NCBI GenBank assembly: GCA_910585965.1
Contig: CAJUHH010000003.1
Location: 196,419 to 260,418 of the forward strand
Reading direction: 5' to 3'
Source: an uncultured Lachnospiraceae bacterium
Lineage (GTDB): Bacteria > Bacillota > Clostridia > Lachnospirales > Lachnospiraceae
Length of the DNA: 64,000 bases
Below the pieces are notes generated by a model. The model was not told where the DNA came from. It did not search any database and was given only the letters and a program-made list of their open reading frames with translations. A program made the translations under genes and the position numbers. How positions within the stretch are numbered: position 1 is the stretch's first letter; every line of letters starts with the position of its first letter. Below, in pieces: positions 24,618-33,379 of this stretch.

Positions 24618-25103
24618 TTATCCATGTCCGTATTTTTTATAAATCAGCCGCGCCACAAAATCGGGAACGCACATCGTAATATCCCCATTGAAGCTGGCAA
24701 TTTCTTTCACGCTGCTGGAACTCAAATACGCATATTCCAAACTGGTAGTCAAAAATACAGTATCCAATTCCCCTTTGGAAAGCAATTTATTCGTCTGGGC
24801 GATCTGCAGCTCATATTCAAAATCGGTAATTGCCCGAAGGCCCCGGATCGCCACATGTACGCCTTTTTTCCTGGCGTAGTCAATTAATAAGCCACTGAAG
24901 AAATCCACCTTCACATTCGGGATATCTTTCGTCGCCTCTTCCAATATCTTAACACGTTCTTCCACAGAAAACAATGGAGTCTTTAAATGATTGTTCAACA
25001 CGCTTACTGTTAATTCGTCAAATATATCCGCTGCACGACGAATTACGTCAAGATGTCCATAAGTAACCGGATCAAAACTCCCCGGATAGATTGCAGCTTT
25101 CAT
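24618..25103 (-). CDS. coaD: Phosphopantetheine adenylyltransferase
   Basis: 161 aa, full length. It adds AMP to 4'-phosphopantetheine to make dephospho-CoA, the penultimate step of CoA synthesis. Nucleotidyltransferase signature YPGSFDPVTYGHLDVI (9-mer HxGH equivalent TYGH, ~14-17), RGLRAITDFEYELQ (about 88-101) and SLEYAYLSSSSVKEIASFNGD (ISSTxxR/KE-type loop). ATG at 25103 overlaps the rsmD stop (ATGA), the common rsmD-coaD pairing in Firmicutes. Confidence 0.96.
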   Translation of the reverse strand: MKAAIYPGSFDPVTYGHLDVIRRAADIFDELTVSVLNNHLKTPLFSVEERVKILEEATKDIPNVKVDFFSGLLIDYARKKGVHVAIRGLRAITDFEYELQIAQTNKLLSKGELDTVFLTTSLEYAYLSSSSVKEIASFNGDITMCVPDFVARLIYKKYGHG

Positions 25104-25663
25104 TCCTTTTCACATTGCTCCTTTCGCACAAATACATGCTTATTCGTCTTATACCGTTTTTCTTTTTCGACTTCATATCCAAGATCCCTGGCAAAGGAAA
25201 AGTCTTCCATAAGCTCTGCTTCTATTACGATCAGCGTATCCGCTGTCACATAAGGCTTGTCTGCCAGCAAAGCCAGCACTTTCTTCTCATAGCCCTCCCC
25301 ATAAGGCGGATCCATAAAAATAATATCCGCTTCCTTCTCATGAATCGCGGACAGCGCCCCGACCACATCCTGTCTCAAAAGCGTCGCCTTCTCCTCCATT
25401 TTTGTAAAGGCGATATTATGCTGGATGCAGGCAAAAGCATTTCTGCCATTTTCCACAAAATAGGCATGTCCCGCTCCTCTGCTCAATGCCTCTATGCCTA
25501 TGCCGCCGCTCCCGCTGAATAAATCAATAAATATGCAGTCCGCAAGATAAGGCTGAAGCATATTAAACAATGTTTCCTTTATCCTGTCCGTAGTCGGCCT
25601 GGTATCCATTCCTTCCGGCGCCTTCAAAGGAAGGCTTCTTGCCGTTCCTGCAATCACTCTCAT
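25100..25663 (-). CDS. rsmD: 16S rRNA (guanine(966)-N2)-methyltransferase
   Basis: 187 aa from ATG at 25663, where the family N terminus begins (MRVIAGTARSLPLKAPEG); the open frame extends further to a TTG at 25756 but that extension has no homologous look. SAM-binding motif IFIDLFSGSGGIGIEALSRGA and catalytic NPPY-type motif IIFMDPPYGEGYEKK. It methylates G966 in 16S rRNA. It lies 89 nt after parC and overlaps coaD by 4 nt. Confidence 0.93.
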   Translation of the reverse strand: MRVIAGTARSLPLKAPEGMDTRPTTDRIKETLFNMLQPYLADCIFIDLFSGSGGIGIEALSRGAGHAYFVENGRNAFACIQHNIAFTKMEEKATLLRQDVVGALSAIHEKEADIIFMDPPYGEGYEKKVLALLADKPYVTADTLIVIEAELMEDFSFARDLGYEVEKEKRYKTNKHVFVRKEQCEKE

Positions 25664-25752
25664 AATCCGTCTGCTTATCCTTTCGGCATTTATCTTTCTA
25701 CCATCATAATCTTTTCTTTGTTTCCGGTCAATCCTTTTATAGGAAAATATTG

Positions 25753-27993
25753 TCAAAGCCTGGGCTTTACTCCTTTTGTATCCCTTTTTCCGGCTTTCAG
25801 CTTATTCAGCTCTACTTTTTTTCCTTTATACTCCATCCAATATTCCACGGCATTCTGTGTATAATATACCTCTTCCACGTAATCTTTGCCCGCCAGCTTC
25901 ATGCCCCGGACACCCACCGCTCCTTTCTTCTTTTCAGGAATCTCCTCAATCGGGAAACGCAGGAAATATCCGCCCGCCGTCCGCAGGACAATATTGGTCT
26001 GTTCCTTTAAGATATTTACGGAAACCACCTCGTCCCCCTCTTGCAGCTTGGTGGCGGCCACCGTCCGTTTCGATACGTCGAATTCTCCGCCGTCCACTAC
26101 TTTTACCATAGAAAATTTGGTGGCAAAAATTACCCTATACAAGTTCAGCTGTGACTGTTCGGTTATGAAAAGTATCGTTTCCTTTTCCGAGCTGTAGTTG
26201 CTGACGTTATCCAATGGAATTCCTTTATCGCGGAACTTTCCAAACGGCAGGTCCAAAACTTTGATCGTATACAGCTGTCCTGTGTTGGTAAACACACAGA
26301 TTTTCCCTGTATTCTTGCATGGAAACACAAATCTGTTTTCTGTATCAGCCGCTTCTTTGTTCCGCTCATAAGTCGGCACATCCACCGTTTTTACATAACC
26401 GAAGCGATCGACCAGGCACATGACTGCCATCTCTTCTAATTTCTTTTCCTCATAAACAGCTTCTTCCCTGTTTTCCACCATCGTCCGCCTGGGTCTTCCA
26501 TATTCCTTCTTCATGGCGTCCAGCTCGTTCATGATCACCTGCGCCATGGCCTCCCTGCGCTCCAGTATCTCTTCATACCGGTAAATATTCGCCATCGTTT
26601 CCTCATGCTCCTTGACCAAAGCTTCCAGCTCCAGGCCGATCAGCTTATACAAGCGCATATCCAGTATAGCGTTCGCCTGTTTTTCCGTAAACTTAAGCTG
26701 GGCGGCCATGACTTTGGATTCCTTTGACTTGAATTGGATGCCTTCCGTCTTTCCTTCCACCAAGCATTCCTTTACCATCGCCCGGTCTTTGCTTCCCCGC
26801 AGAATCTCTATAATCAGGTCGATGACGTTGCATGCCTTGATCAACCCCTCCTGCACTTCCCTGCGCTCCAGTTCTTTCTCCAGGAGAGTCTTATATTTTC
26901 TGCCCGCCACTTCAAACTGAAAATCAACATTCGCCTTGATGATCTGTTTTAACCCCATCGTCTCCGGCTTCCCGTCGGCAATCGCCAGCATATTGACGCC
27001 GAAAGTATCCTCCAGGCGGGTTTTTTTATACAGCATATTGATAAAATGATCGACATCCGCATCTTTTTTCAGCTCTATGACAATACGGATTCCCTCTTTG
27101 GAGGACTGGTTTGAAATATCCGTAATATCCTGTGTCTTCTTTGCCTCCGCAAGCCCGGCCACATCGGAAAGGAATTTGCCGATATTAGCGCCGATCATGG
27201 GATATGGTATCTCGGTAATCACGACATTTGTCTTGCCGCCCTTCGCTTTCTCGATCTCCACTTTCCCCCTGACCTTTATCTTCCCCGTCCCTGTTTCATA
27301 AATGGAAAGCAAGTCGTCTTTATTAATTACAATTCCTCCGGTAGGGAAATCGGGGCCTTTCACATGCTTCATCAATTCCTTTACCGTAATCTCCGGGTTC
27401 TTCATATATGCTTTGGCCGCATCGATGACTTCTGATAAATTGTGCGGAGGAATGCTGGTGGCCATACCCACCGCAATGCCCTCGGAACCGTTGACAAGCA
27501 GATTGGGAATCTTGGCAGGAAGCACGGAAGGCTCCTTTTCCGTCTCGTCAAAATTAGGCACGAAATCCACTACATCTTTGTCCAGATCGGCTAAAAATGC
27601 CTCCTGCGTCACCTTCTGCAGCCTGGCTTCCGTATAACGCATAGCCGCCGCCCCGTCGCCTTCAATATTCCCAAAGTTCCCATGCCCGTCCACCAGCGGC
27701 ATTCCCTTTTTAAATTCCTGGGTCATTACGACCAAGGCTTCATAAATGGAACTGTCCCCATGGGGATGGTACTTGCCCATCGTATCGCCCACAATGCGGG
27801 CGCTTTTTCGATAAGGCTTATCATGCCGTATGCCCAGCTCATGCATATCGTACAGAGTCCTCCTCTGCACTGGTTTCAGTCCGTCCCTCACGTCCGGAAG
27901 CGCCCTCGCAATAATGACGCTCATCGCATAATCGATATAAGATTTCTGCATGACTTCCGAATATTCCGTTTTGATGATCCTGCTGTCATCCAT
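25753..27993 (-). CDS. parC: DNA topoisomerase IV subunit A (ParC-like)
   Basis: 746 aa. N-terminal winged-helix/breakage-reunion domain: GLKPVQRRTLYDM, KSARIVGDTMGKYHPHGDSSIYEAL (quinolone-resistance region) and AAMRYTEARL with the catalytic Tyr near residue 120. A coiled coil is at ~430-490 and a short beta-pinwheel C-terminal domain runs from ~510. The GyrA box is degenerate (KKKGAVGVRG in place of QRRGGKG), which favours ParC over GyrA. With ParE it decatenates daughter chromosomes. It starts 30 nt after parE. Confidence 0.88.
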   Translation of the reverse strand: MDDSRIIKTEYSEVMQKSYIDYAMSVIIARALPDVRDGLKPVQRRTLYDMHELGIRHDKPYRKSARIVGDTMGKYHPHGDSSIYEALVVMTQEFKKGMPLVDGHGNFGNIEGDGAAAMRYTEARLQKVTQEAFLADLDKDVVDFVPNFDETEKEPSVLPAKIPNLLVNGSEGIAVGMATSIPPHNLSEVIDAAKAYMKNPEITVKELMKHVKGPDFPTGGIVINKDDLLSIYETGTGKIKVRGKVEIEKAKGGKTNVVITEIPYPMIGANIGKFLSDVAGLAEAKKTQDITDISNQSSKEGIRIVIELKKDADVDHFINMLYKKTRLEDTFGVNMLAIADGKPETMGLKQIIKANVDFQFEVAGRKYKTLLEKELERREVQEGLIKACNVIDLIIEILRGSKDRAMVKECLVEGKTEGIQFKSKESKVMAAQLKFTEKQANAILDMRLYKLIGLELEALVKEHEETMANIYRYEEILERREAMAQVIMNELDAMKKEYGRPRRTMVENREEAVYEEKKLEEMAVMCLVDRFGYVKTVDVPTYERNKEAADTENRFVFPCKNTGKICVFTNTGQLYTIKVLDLPFGKFRDKGIPLDNVSNYSSEKETILFITEQSQLNLYRVIFATKFSMVKVVDGGEFDVSKRTVAATKLQEGDEVVSVNILKEQTNIVLRTAGGYFLRFPIEEIPEKKKGAVGVRGMKLAGKDYVEEVYYTQNAVEYWMEYKGKKVELNKLKAGKRDTKGVKPRL

Positions 27994-28023
27994 AATGATT
28001 CATTCCTCCCGGCTTGCCGTTTC

Positions 28024-29946
28024 CTATACGTCCAGTTCCGCATCCGTCGCATGCTCATAAATAAATGCTTTTCTCGGCGGAACATCCGTCCCCATCAGCA
28101 TCTCCGTCACCTCGGAAGCCATGCGGCCGTCCTCGATCTCCACCTGTTTCAAAAGCCTTGTCTCCGGGTTCAGCGTCGTTTCCCACAGCTGTTCCGCATC
28201 CATTTCCCCCAGTCCTTTATAACGCTGCAGCGTAAAGGGTCCTTTATGGCGCTTCCGATATTTTTCCAGCGCCTTGTCGTCATATAAGTATTCTTCCTTC
28301 CCCTTCGACGGCATCGCCTTGTATAAAGGAGGCATGGCAAGATATACATGCCCTTCATAAATCAGTTCCGGCATAAAACGGTAGAACAAAGTAAGCAGAA
28401 GCGTGGAAATATGCGCTCCGTCCACATCCGCATCCGCCATAATAATAATTTTGTCATATCGCAGCTTGGAGATATCAAAATCATTCCCATAGCCCTCGGA
28501 AAACCCGCAGCCGAAGGCATTGATCATCGTTTTGATCTCTGCATTTGCAAGAACTTTGTCAATACTTGCCTTTTCCACATTCAGAATTTTGCCCCGGATA
28601 GGCAAAATCGCCTGAAATGCACGATTTCTTGCAGTTTTTGCGCTTCCCCCCGCAGAATCGCCCTCCACGATAAAAATTTCGCATTTGGATGCGTCCCGCG
28701 ATTCACAGTTCGCCAGTTTCCCATTGGAGTCAAAAGAAAACTTCTGCTTCGTGAGCATATTCGTCTTCGCTTTCTCCTCCGTCTTCCGTATCTTCGCCGC
28801 CTTTTCGGCGCAGCCGATCACAGCCTTTAAGACCTCCAAGTTGCGGTCAAAATAACGGACGATTTCTTCCCCCGTCACTTTGCTGACCACCTTCGCCGCA
28901 TCCTGGTTATCCAGCTTCGTCTTTGTCTGTCCTTCAAACCGGGGATCCGGGTGTTTGAGGGAAACGACCGCCGTCATTCCGTTACGCACATCGGCCCCGG
29001 TAAAATTAACGTCCTTCTCCTTCAAAATATTCAGTTCCCTTGCGTATGTATTAATCACATTGGTGAACATGGTCTTAAACCCTGTCAGATGGGTCCCGCC
29101 TTCCGCATTATAGATATTATTACAGAAGCCCAGCACATTTTCATGGAATTCATTCACATACTGGAAAGCGACCTCCACAGATATGTTATCGTTTTCCCCT
29201 TTATAATAAATGACATCATGTACAGTCTCTTTGGACTTATTCATATCCTTGACAAATCCGGTAATACCCTCCGTCTCCTGATACTCGATATGTTCTGCCG
29301 GAACCTTGCGCCTGTCTTCATAGATAATCGTAAGCGCTGGATTTAAATACGCCGTCTCATGCAGACGGCTTTTCACTTCGTCTTCTTTAAAGCGTGTCCT
29401 GTCAAAAATAGTATCATCGGGAAGGAAATTCACCTTTGTCCCTGTTTCCCTTGTTTTCCCGATGACAGGCAGCAGCCCGTCTTTCAGTTCAATAACGGGA
29501 TTTCCCCTTTCATATTTATCTTCATAAATAAAACCGCCGTTCTTCACTTGTACCGTCAGATAGGCGGAAAGCGCATTTACAACAGAAGACCCCACTCCGT
29601 GAAGACCTCCGCTCGTCTTATAAGAAGAATTATCAAACTTCCCTCCGGCATGCAGCGTAGTGAATACAAGCCGCTCCGCGCTGATCCCTTTTTCGTGCAT
29701 CCCCACAGGAATTCCTCTGCCATTATCTTCCACCGTGGCCGAACCGTCCGCTTCCAGCGTCACTTTTATCTTATCGCAATAGCCGGCCAGGTGTTCGTCC
29801 ACCGCGTTATCTACAATTTCGTATATCAGATGGTTCAAACCTTTGTAAGAAACGCTTCCGATATACATCCCGGGTCTTTTCCTGACCGCTTCCAGCCCTT
29901 CCAGAACCGTTATTTTCGAGGCGTCATAGGTATCCGCTTTCGCCAT
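28024..29946 (-). CDS. parE: DNA topoisomerase IV subunit B (ParE-like)
   Basis: 640 aa from ATG at 29946 (MAKADTYDASKI), chosen because AGG lies nine nt upstream; an ATG three codons earlier sits directly on the AGG. GHKL ATPase motifs: EIVDNAVDEHLAGY (Asn-Glu metal site), VEDNGRGIPVGMH and TSGGLHGVGSSVVNAL. TOPRIM: IFIVEGDSAGGSAK and ADADVDGAHISTLLL. C terminus RYKGLGEMDAEQLWETTL. GyrB and ParE are hard to separate by eye; the paired ParC-like gene decides the call. An extended -10 promoter is at 29989-29997. Confidence 0.88.
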   Translation of the reverse strand: MAKADTYDASKITVLEGLEAVRKRPGMYIGSVSYKGLNHLIYEIVDNAVDEHLAGYCDKIKVTLEADGSATVEDNGRGIPVGMHEKGISAERLVFTTLHAGGKFDNSSYKTSGGLHGVGSSVVNALSAYLTVQVKNGGFIYEDKYERGNPVIELKDGLLPVIGKTRETGTKVNFLPDDTIFDRTRFKEDEVKSRLHETAYLNPALTIIYEDRRKVPAEHIEYQETEGITGFVKDMNKSKETVHDVIYYKGENDNISVEVAFQYVNEFHENVLGFCNNIYNAEGGTHLTGFKTMFTNVINTYARELNILKEKDVNFTGADVRNGMTAVVSLKHPDPRFEGQTKTKLDNQDAAKVVSKVTGEEIVRYFDRNLEVLKAVIGCAEKAAKIRKTEEKAKTNMLTKQKFSFDSNGKLANCESRDASKCEIFIVEGDSAGGSAKTARNRAFQAILPIRGKILNVEKASIDKVLANAEIKTMINAFGCGFSEGYGNDFDISKLRYDKIIIMADADVDGAHISTLLLTLFYRFMPELIYEGHVYLAMPPLYKAMPSKGKEEYLYDDKALEKYRKRHKGPFTLQRYKGLGEMDAEQLWETTLNPETRLLKQVEIEDGRMASEVTEMLMGTDVPPRKAFIYEHATDAELDV

Positions 29947-29988
29947 GATTTCCATCCTTTCCTGTCATTGTCCAAAAATTCATTTTGT

Positions 29989-29997
29989 AGTATAGCA
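29989..29997 (-). promoter_or_regulatory. Extended -10 promoter candidate for parE-parC
   Basis: Minus strand TGCTATACT: a TGn extension and a near-consensus -10, about 43 nt before the parE ATG. No good -35 is visible, as is usual for extended -10 promoters. Confidence 0.45.
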
Positions 29998-30020
29998 TAT
30001 ATCCTTTGGAAATAAAAGAG

Positions 30021-30051
30021 GAAAAAAAGCTCCAGAGGAAGCCTCTGGAGT
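30021..30051 (-). terminator. Rho-independent terminator after degV
   Basis: Minus-strand stem CTCCAGAGG / CCTCTGGAG (30042-30050 and 30030-30038), 3-nt loop, followed by CTTTTTTT. It lies 22 nt past the degV stop and separates recG-degV from parE-parC. Confidence 0.92.
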
Positions 30052-30072
30052 TTGCTGACAGATATCTGCATT

Positions 30073-31020
30073 TTATATTTTTTTACAACAGGCGATCGCC
30101 AGCGCTCCAGGACCGATATGGCAGGAAACGCTTAAGGAAAGAGGGTCTATATGGATGTCAAAGCCTGGGAAGACTTCCAGCAGTTCTTGTTTCAATACCT
30201 CTGCCGCCTCCTGATTATGGGTGTGGGCGATCTGCAGCCATATATTATCTTTGTCTGCCCCTCCAAAACGATTGATCATGTCGTTTTTGATGGCATTGGT
30301 CATAATCGTTTTCCCCTGGTTTGTCGTTCTCGCCTTTGCAAAGGCATCCAGTTTGTCGCCTTGTATCTGCAATACCGGTTTCAGCCTCAGCAGCGTTCCA
30401 AGCGCGGCGGCGGCTGGCGTGATTCTTCCGCCCTTTTTTAAATAATAAAGCGTATCCAGCATAATATAAATGCTGGAATTGTATTTATCGGCTTCCAGAA
30501 ATTCTTTGATTTCTTCCGCGCATTTTCCGTCTTCCGCCAGTCTGCGCGCATCCAGCGCCGACTGCCTTTGGGTAACGGATATCCTCTGGTTGTTGACTAC
30601 CTGTACTTTTCCGTCATAATCCTGAGAAAGCATAATGGCGCTCTGACAGGAGCCGGATAAACCGCTGCTCATGGGAATATGCACGATTTCATCGTATTCC
30701 TTCAGCAAATCGTCCCACAATTTCATCACCGAATCCGGGGACGGCTGACTCGTCACCACATTGTCCCCTCTCGCCAGCATTTCATAAAATTCATCCTGTG
30801 TCAGGTTAATATCTTCAAAATAAGTCTCTTCATTCACCATAAAAGGCATGGGAAGCACATAAATGCCCAGCTCCTTTGCCTGATTCTGCGTAATTCCACT
30901 ATTACTGTCCGTTACGATCGCAATCTTTGCCACTGTTCTGTACCGCACTGCACCCGCAGCACTTCTCCTTTCCGCCCTCTTGTCTCTGGTCTGTCCCGGT
31001 AAAATATCGCCGTTATTCAT
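30073..31020 (-). CDS. DegV-family fatty-acid-binding protein
   Basis: 315 aa from ATG at 31020. The conserved DegV part begins at about residue 30 with AKIAIVTDSNSGITQNQA, preceded by a GTG that could be the true start (30933); neither start has a strong ribosome site, and an upstream TTG at 31050 is unlikely. Motifs: TSQPSPDSVMKLWDDL (lipid-binding), IPMSSGLSGSCQSA and YLKKGGRITPAAAALG. DegV/FakB proteins hold a fatty acid for phosphorylation by FakA; a FakA-like gene lies at 33.4-35.0 kb. It begins 10 nt past the recG stop. Confidence 0.9.
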   Translation of the reverse strand: MNNGDILPGQTRDKRAERRSAAGAVRYRTVAKIAIVTDSNSGITQNQAKELGIYVLPMPFMVNEETYFEDINLTQDEFYEMLARGDNVVTSQPSPDSVMKLWDDLLKEYDEIVHIPMSSGLSGSCQSAIMLSQDYDGKVQVVNNQRISVTQRQSALDARRLAEDGKCAEEIKEFLEADKYNSSIYIMLDTLYYLKKGGRITPAAAALGTLLRLKPVLQIQGDKLDAFAKARTTNQGKTIMTNAIKNDMINRFGGADKDNIWLQIAHTHNQEAAEVLKQELLEVFPGFDIHIDPLSLSVSCHIGPGALAIACCKKI

Positions 31021-31030
31021 TATCTTACCG

Positions 31031-33085
31031 TCAGATTGTCCGAAAGTCAACCGAATTCAATAGATTTTCCATATACTTTCCAAGCAGGGCATGCTCCGGT
31101 TTTTCCAGCCCTTCATCCTCGGACAGCACCCTGTCCGCATATTCCCCCGCCGCTTTCAGCAGATCTGCATCCTGATAAATATCCCCGATCTTAAAATCCA
31201 TCAGCCCGCTCTGCCGTATTCCGAACAAATCCCCAGGGCCGCGCATTTTCAGGTCCTCCCCCGCAATATAAAATCCATCGTTGGACCGGTTTAATATCTC
31301 CAGCCTGTCAAAACTTTCTTTTTTTCCGGATCCATTCATAAAAATGCAGTAGGACTGGCTCTCCCCCCTGCCGACCCGGCCCCTGAGCTGGTGAAGCTGC
31401 GCTAAGCCGAACCGTTCCGCATTTTCCACCATCATCACCGTGGCATTGGGGACATTGATCCCTACCTCGATCACGGTAGTAGAAACAAGCACATCAATAT
31501 TATGCGTGCCGTATTCCTCCATAATTTTATTCTTATCCGAAGAACGCATTTTCCCATGAAGGCAAGCTACCTGTATATCTGCCGGCAGCATGCTTTTTAA
31601 CTTTTCCGTGTAGGATACTACGTTTTCTACTCCTTCCATTTCCCCTTCTTCCACCATCGGGCATATCACATAAACCTGGTGTCCCATCCGTACTTCCTTT
31701 TCGATAAAGCGGTATGCCCTGTCCCTGTACTCCGTTCCAACCACGCAGTTTTTGATGGGCAGCCTGTTGGCGGGCAGTTCATCTATGATCGAAATATCCA
31801 GATCCCCATAAAGAATAAGCGCCAGGGTTCTCGGGATCGGCGTCGCGCTCATGACCATCACATGCACGCCCTCTCCCTTTCCGGCCAGCCTCTCCCTTTG
31901 CCTTACGCCGAACCGATGCTGTTCGTCCGTGACGACCAATGCCAGGTTTTTATACTCCGCTTTTTCCTGTATCAGGGCATGAGTTCCGATCACTACGTTG
32001 GCTCTTCCGCTCTTGATCTCCTCGTATGCCTCCCTCTTTTCCTTTGCTGCCATAGACCCTGTTAACAGTATCGGACAAAAGGGAAGGCGGTATTTTTCCG
32101 TCAGTTCCTTCATTGCCTCGTAATGCTGCAATGCCAATACTTCCGTCGGTGCCATCATAGCTCCCTGATAGCCATTGGACACACACATGAGCAGCGCAAG
32201 AAAAGCAAGAATCGTCTTTCCCGATCCCACATCGCCCTGGACAAGCCGGTTCATGACCTTGTCCCCCGCAAGATCATCCCTGATTTCCTCCCATGTCCTG
32301 CGCTGTGCCGCCGTCAAAGAATAGGGAAGAGCCTCTATCAGCCTTCCCGTCTGTGCTGTTTCCATCATGGGATGACTGCTTTTCAATCCCTCGTTGTGAT
32401 CCTTGCATTTTCGCAACGCCAGAAGAAAGAAAAAGAATTCGTCAAAAACCAGCCTCTTCCTCGCCGCTAGCAGTTCATCATAATCCGAAGGAAAGTGAAC
32501 GGCTTCCAACGCCTGTTCATACGGCATAAGGCGCTGTTCCTCCCTGATCCATGCTGGCAAAGGATCCCCTTCCCAGTCAAAAAGTGACAGCGCCTGTTTG
32601 ACCGCCTTTGTCACCATATGGTTCGTCAGCCCCGCCGTAAGCGGATATTTAGGCTGCAGCACGCCGGTAAGCCTGGCATATTCCTCCGGCTTATAAATCT
32701 TCGCCTGTTCCATCGCCAGCTTTCCGTTTTTCTCCTGCAAGATTCCCCGGAATATATAAAAACTTCCCTTTTTCAATATATTTTTTACATAAGGCATATT
32801 AAAATAAGTCATAAAAACCTGTCCGGTTCCATCCTTGACTACAAAATTAATCACCGTCAGATTCCTCACTTTTTTCGATGCCATATTCCCCACCAGACAG
32901 GCCCTCACCGCGCAAAGCTCCCCCGGGACGGCATCGCTGATGGAAAGCGGAGCGGAAAACATTTCATAATCCCTCGGATAATTCCGAAGCAGCTCCCCGA
33001 TATTCTTCACACCCAGCTTATAAAACAACCGAGCCGTCTTCTCCCCCACCCCTTTGATCTGAATAATATCCGTACATCCATCCAT
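31031..33085 (-). CDS. recG: ATP-dependent DNA helicase RecG
   Basis: 684 aa, full length. N-terminal wedge/OB domain (residues ~1-230), preceded by a helix-hairpin-helix-like start (IKGVGEKTARLFYKLGV). SF2 helicase motifs: QGDVGSGKTILAFLAL (Walker A), VTDEQHRFGVRQR (DEQH box), VMSATPIPRTLAL, VCPMVEEGE, VSTTVIEVGINVPNATVM and QLHQLRGRVGRGESQSYC. RecG reverses stalled replication forks and branch-migrates junctions. It follows the terminator and structured element behind fakA, so it begins its own unit with degV. Confidence 0.96.
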   Translation of the reverse strand: MDGCTDIIQIKGVGEKTARLFYKLGVKNIGELLRNYPRDYEMFSAPLSISDAVPGELCAVRACLVGNMASKKVRNLTVINFVVKDGTGQVFMTYFNMPYVKNILKKGSFYIFRGILQEKNGKLAMEQAKIYKPEEYARLTGVLQPKYPLTAGLTNHMVTKAVKQALSLFDWEGDPLPAWIREEQRLMPYEQALEAVHFPSDYDELLAARKRLVFDEFFFFLLALRKCKDHNEGLKSSHPMMETAQTGRLIEALPYSLTAAQRRTWEEIRDDLAGDKVMNRLVQGDVGSGKTILAFLALLMCVSNGYQGAMMAPTEVLALQHYEAMKELTEKYRLPFCPILLTGSMAAKEKREAYEEIKSGRANVVIGTHALIQEKAEYKNLALVVTDEQHRFGVRQRERLAGKGEGVHVMVMSATPIPRTLALILYGDLDISIIDELPANRLPIKNCVVGTEYRDRAYRFIEKEVRMGHQVYVICPMVEEGEMEGVENVVSYTEKLKSMLPADIQVACLHGKMRSSDKNKIMEEYGTHNIDVLVSTTVIEVGINVPNATVMMVENAERFGLAQLHQLRGRVGRGESQSYCIFMNGSGKKESFDRLEILNRSNDGFYIAGEDLKMRGPGDLFGIRQSGLMDFKIGDIYQDADLLKAAGEYADRVLSEDEGLEKPEHALLGKYMENLLNSVDFRTI

Positions 33086-33170
33086 ACCCTCACCTTATCC
33101 ATTTCTTATAATATTATCAATATGAATCAAGCAGAGAAAAACTTTCCCCCTACCCGCGCACCAACTCTGT

Positions 33171-33197
33171 AAAAAAAGGACGGCCCCCCGTCCTTTT
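33171..33197 (-). terminator. Rho-independent terminator behind the asp23-fakA unit
   Basis: Minus-strand stem GGACGG / CCGTCC with a 4-nt GGGG loop, extended by A-T pairs, followed by TTTTTTT. Arms at 33178-33183 and 33188-33193. It lies upstream of recG and downstream of the structured element at 33251-33377. Confidence 0.85.
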
Positions 33198-33250
33198 CTC
33201 CTAATACACCCACTCCCATAATTCCGCCCCACAACATTTCAAGCCAACGG

Positions 33251-33377
33251 GAAGAATGCCCGTTCTCCGGGCATTCTTCGGTGTGAAGGGCGGTTCTTAA
33301 CGCAAATTTGCGTTAAGAACCCTAGAAGTTCTTGGCGAAGCACCCACTGGTGCGAGCCTTAGAACCTCTCTTCACAC
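33251..33377. repeat. Compact multi-hairpin intergenic element behind fakA
   Basis: Four nested inverted repeats lie within 127 bp. First, a 12-bp hairpin GAAGAATGCCCG / CGGGCATTCTTC (33251-33262 and 33268-33279). Second, an outer 8-bp pair GTGTGAAG / CTTCACAC (33281-33288 and 33370-33377). It encloses a perfect 30-bp palindrome (33292-33321, centre CAAATTTG) and a hairpin with GCACC / GGTGC (33340-33344 and 33349-33353) extended by GGC/GCC and TTCT/AGAA pairs. It begins 3 nt past the fakA stop. It looks like a REP/MITE-type repeat or a structured RNA; the whole recG-fakA gap is 294 bp and holds nothing else but the terminator. Confidence 0.75.
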
Positions 33378-33379
33378 TA

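Noticed and set aside
25753..29946. Calling the topoisomerase pair GyrA/GyrB
   Set aside because: The GyrA box is degenerate and the C-terminal domain is short; position between degV and rsmD also differs from the usual gyrase locus near the origin.
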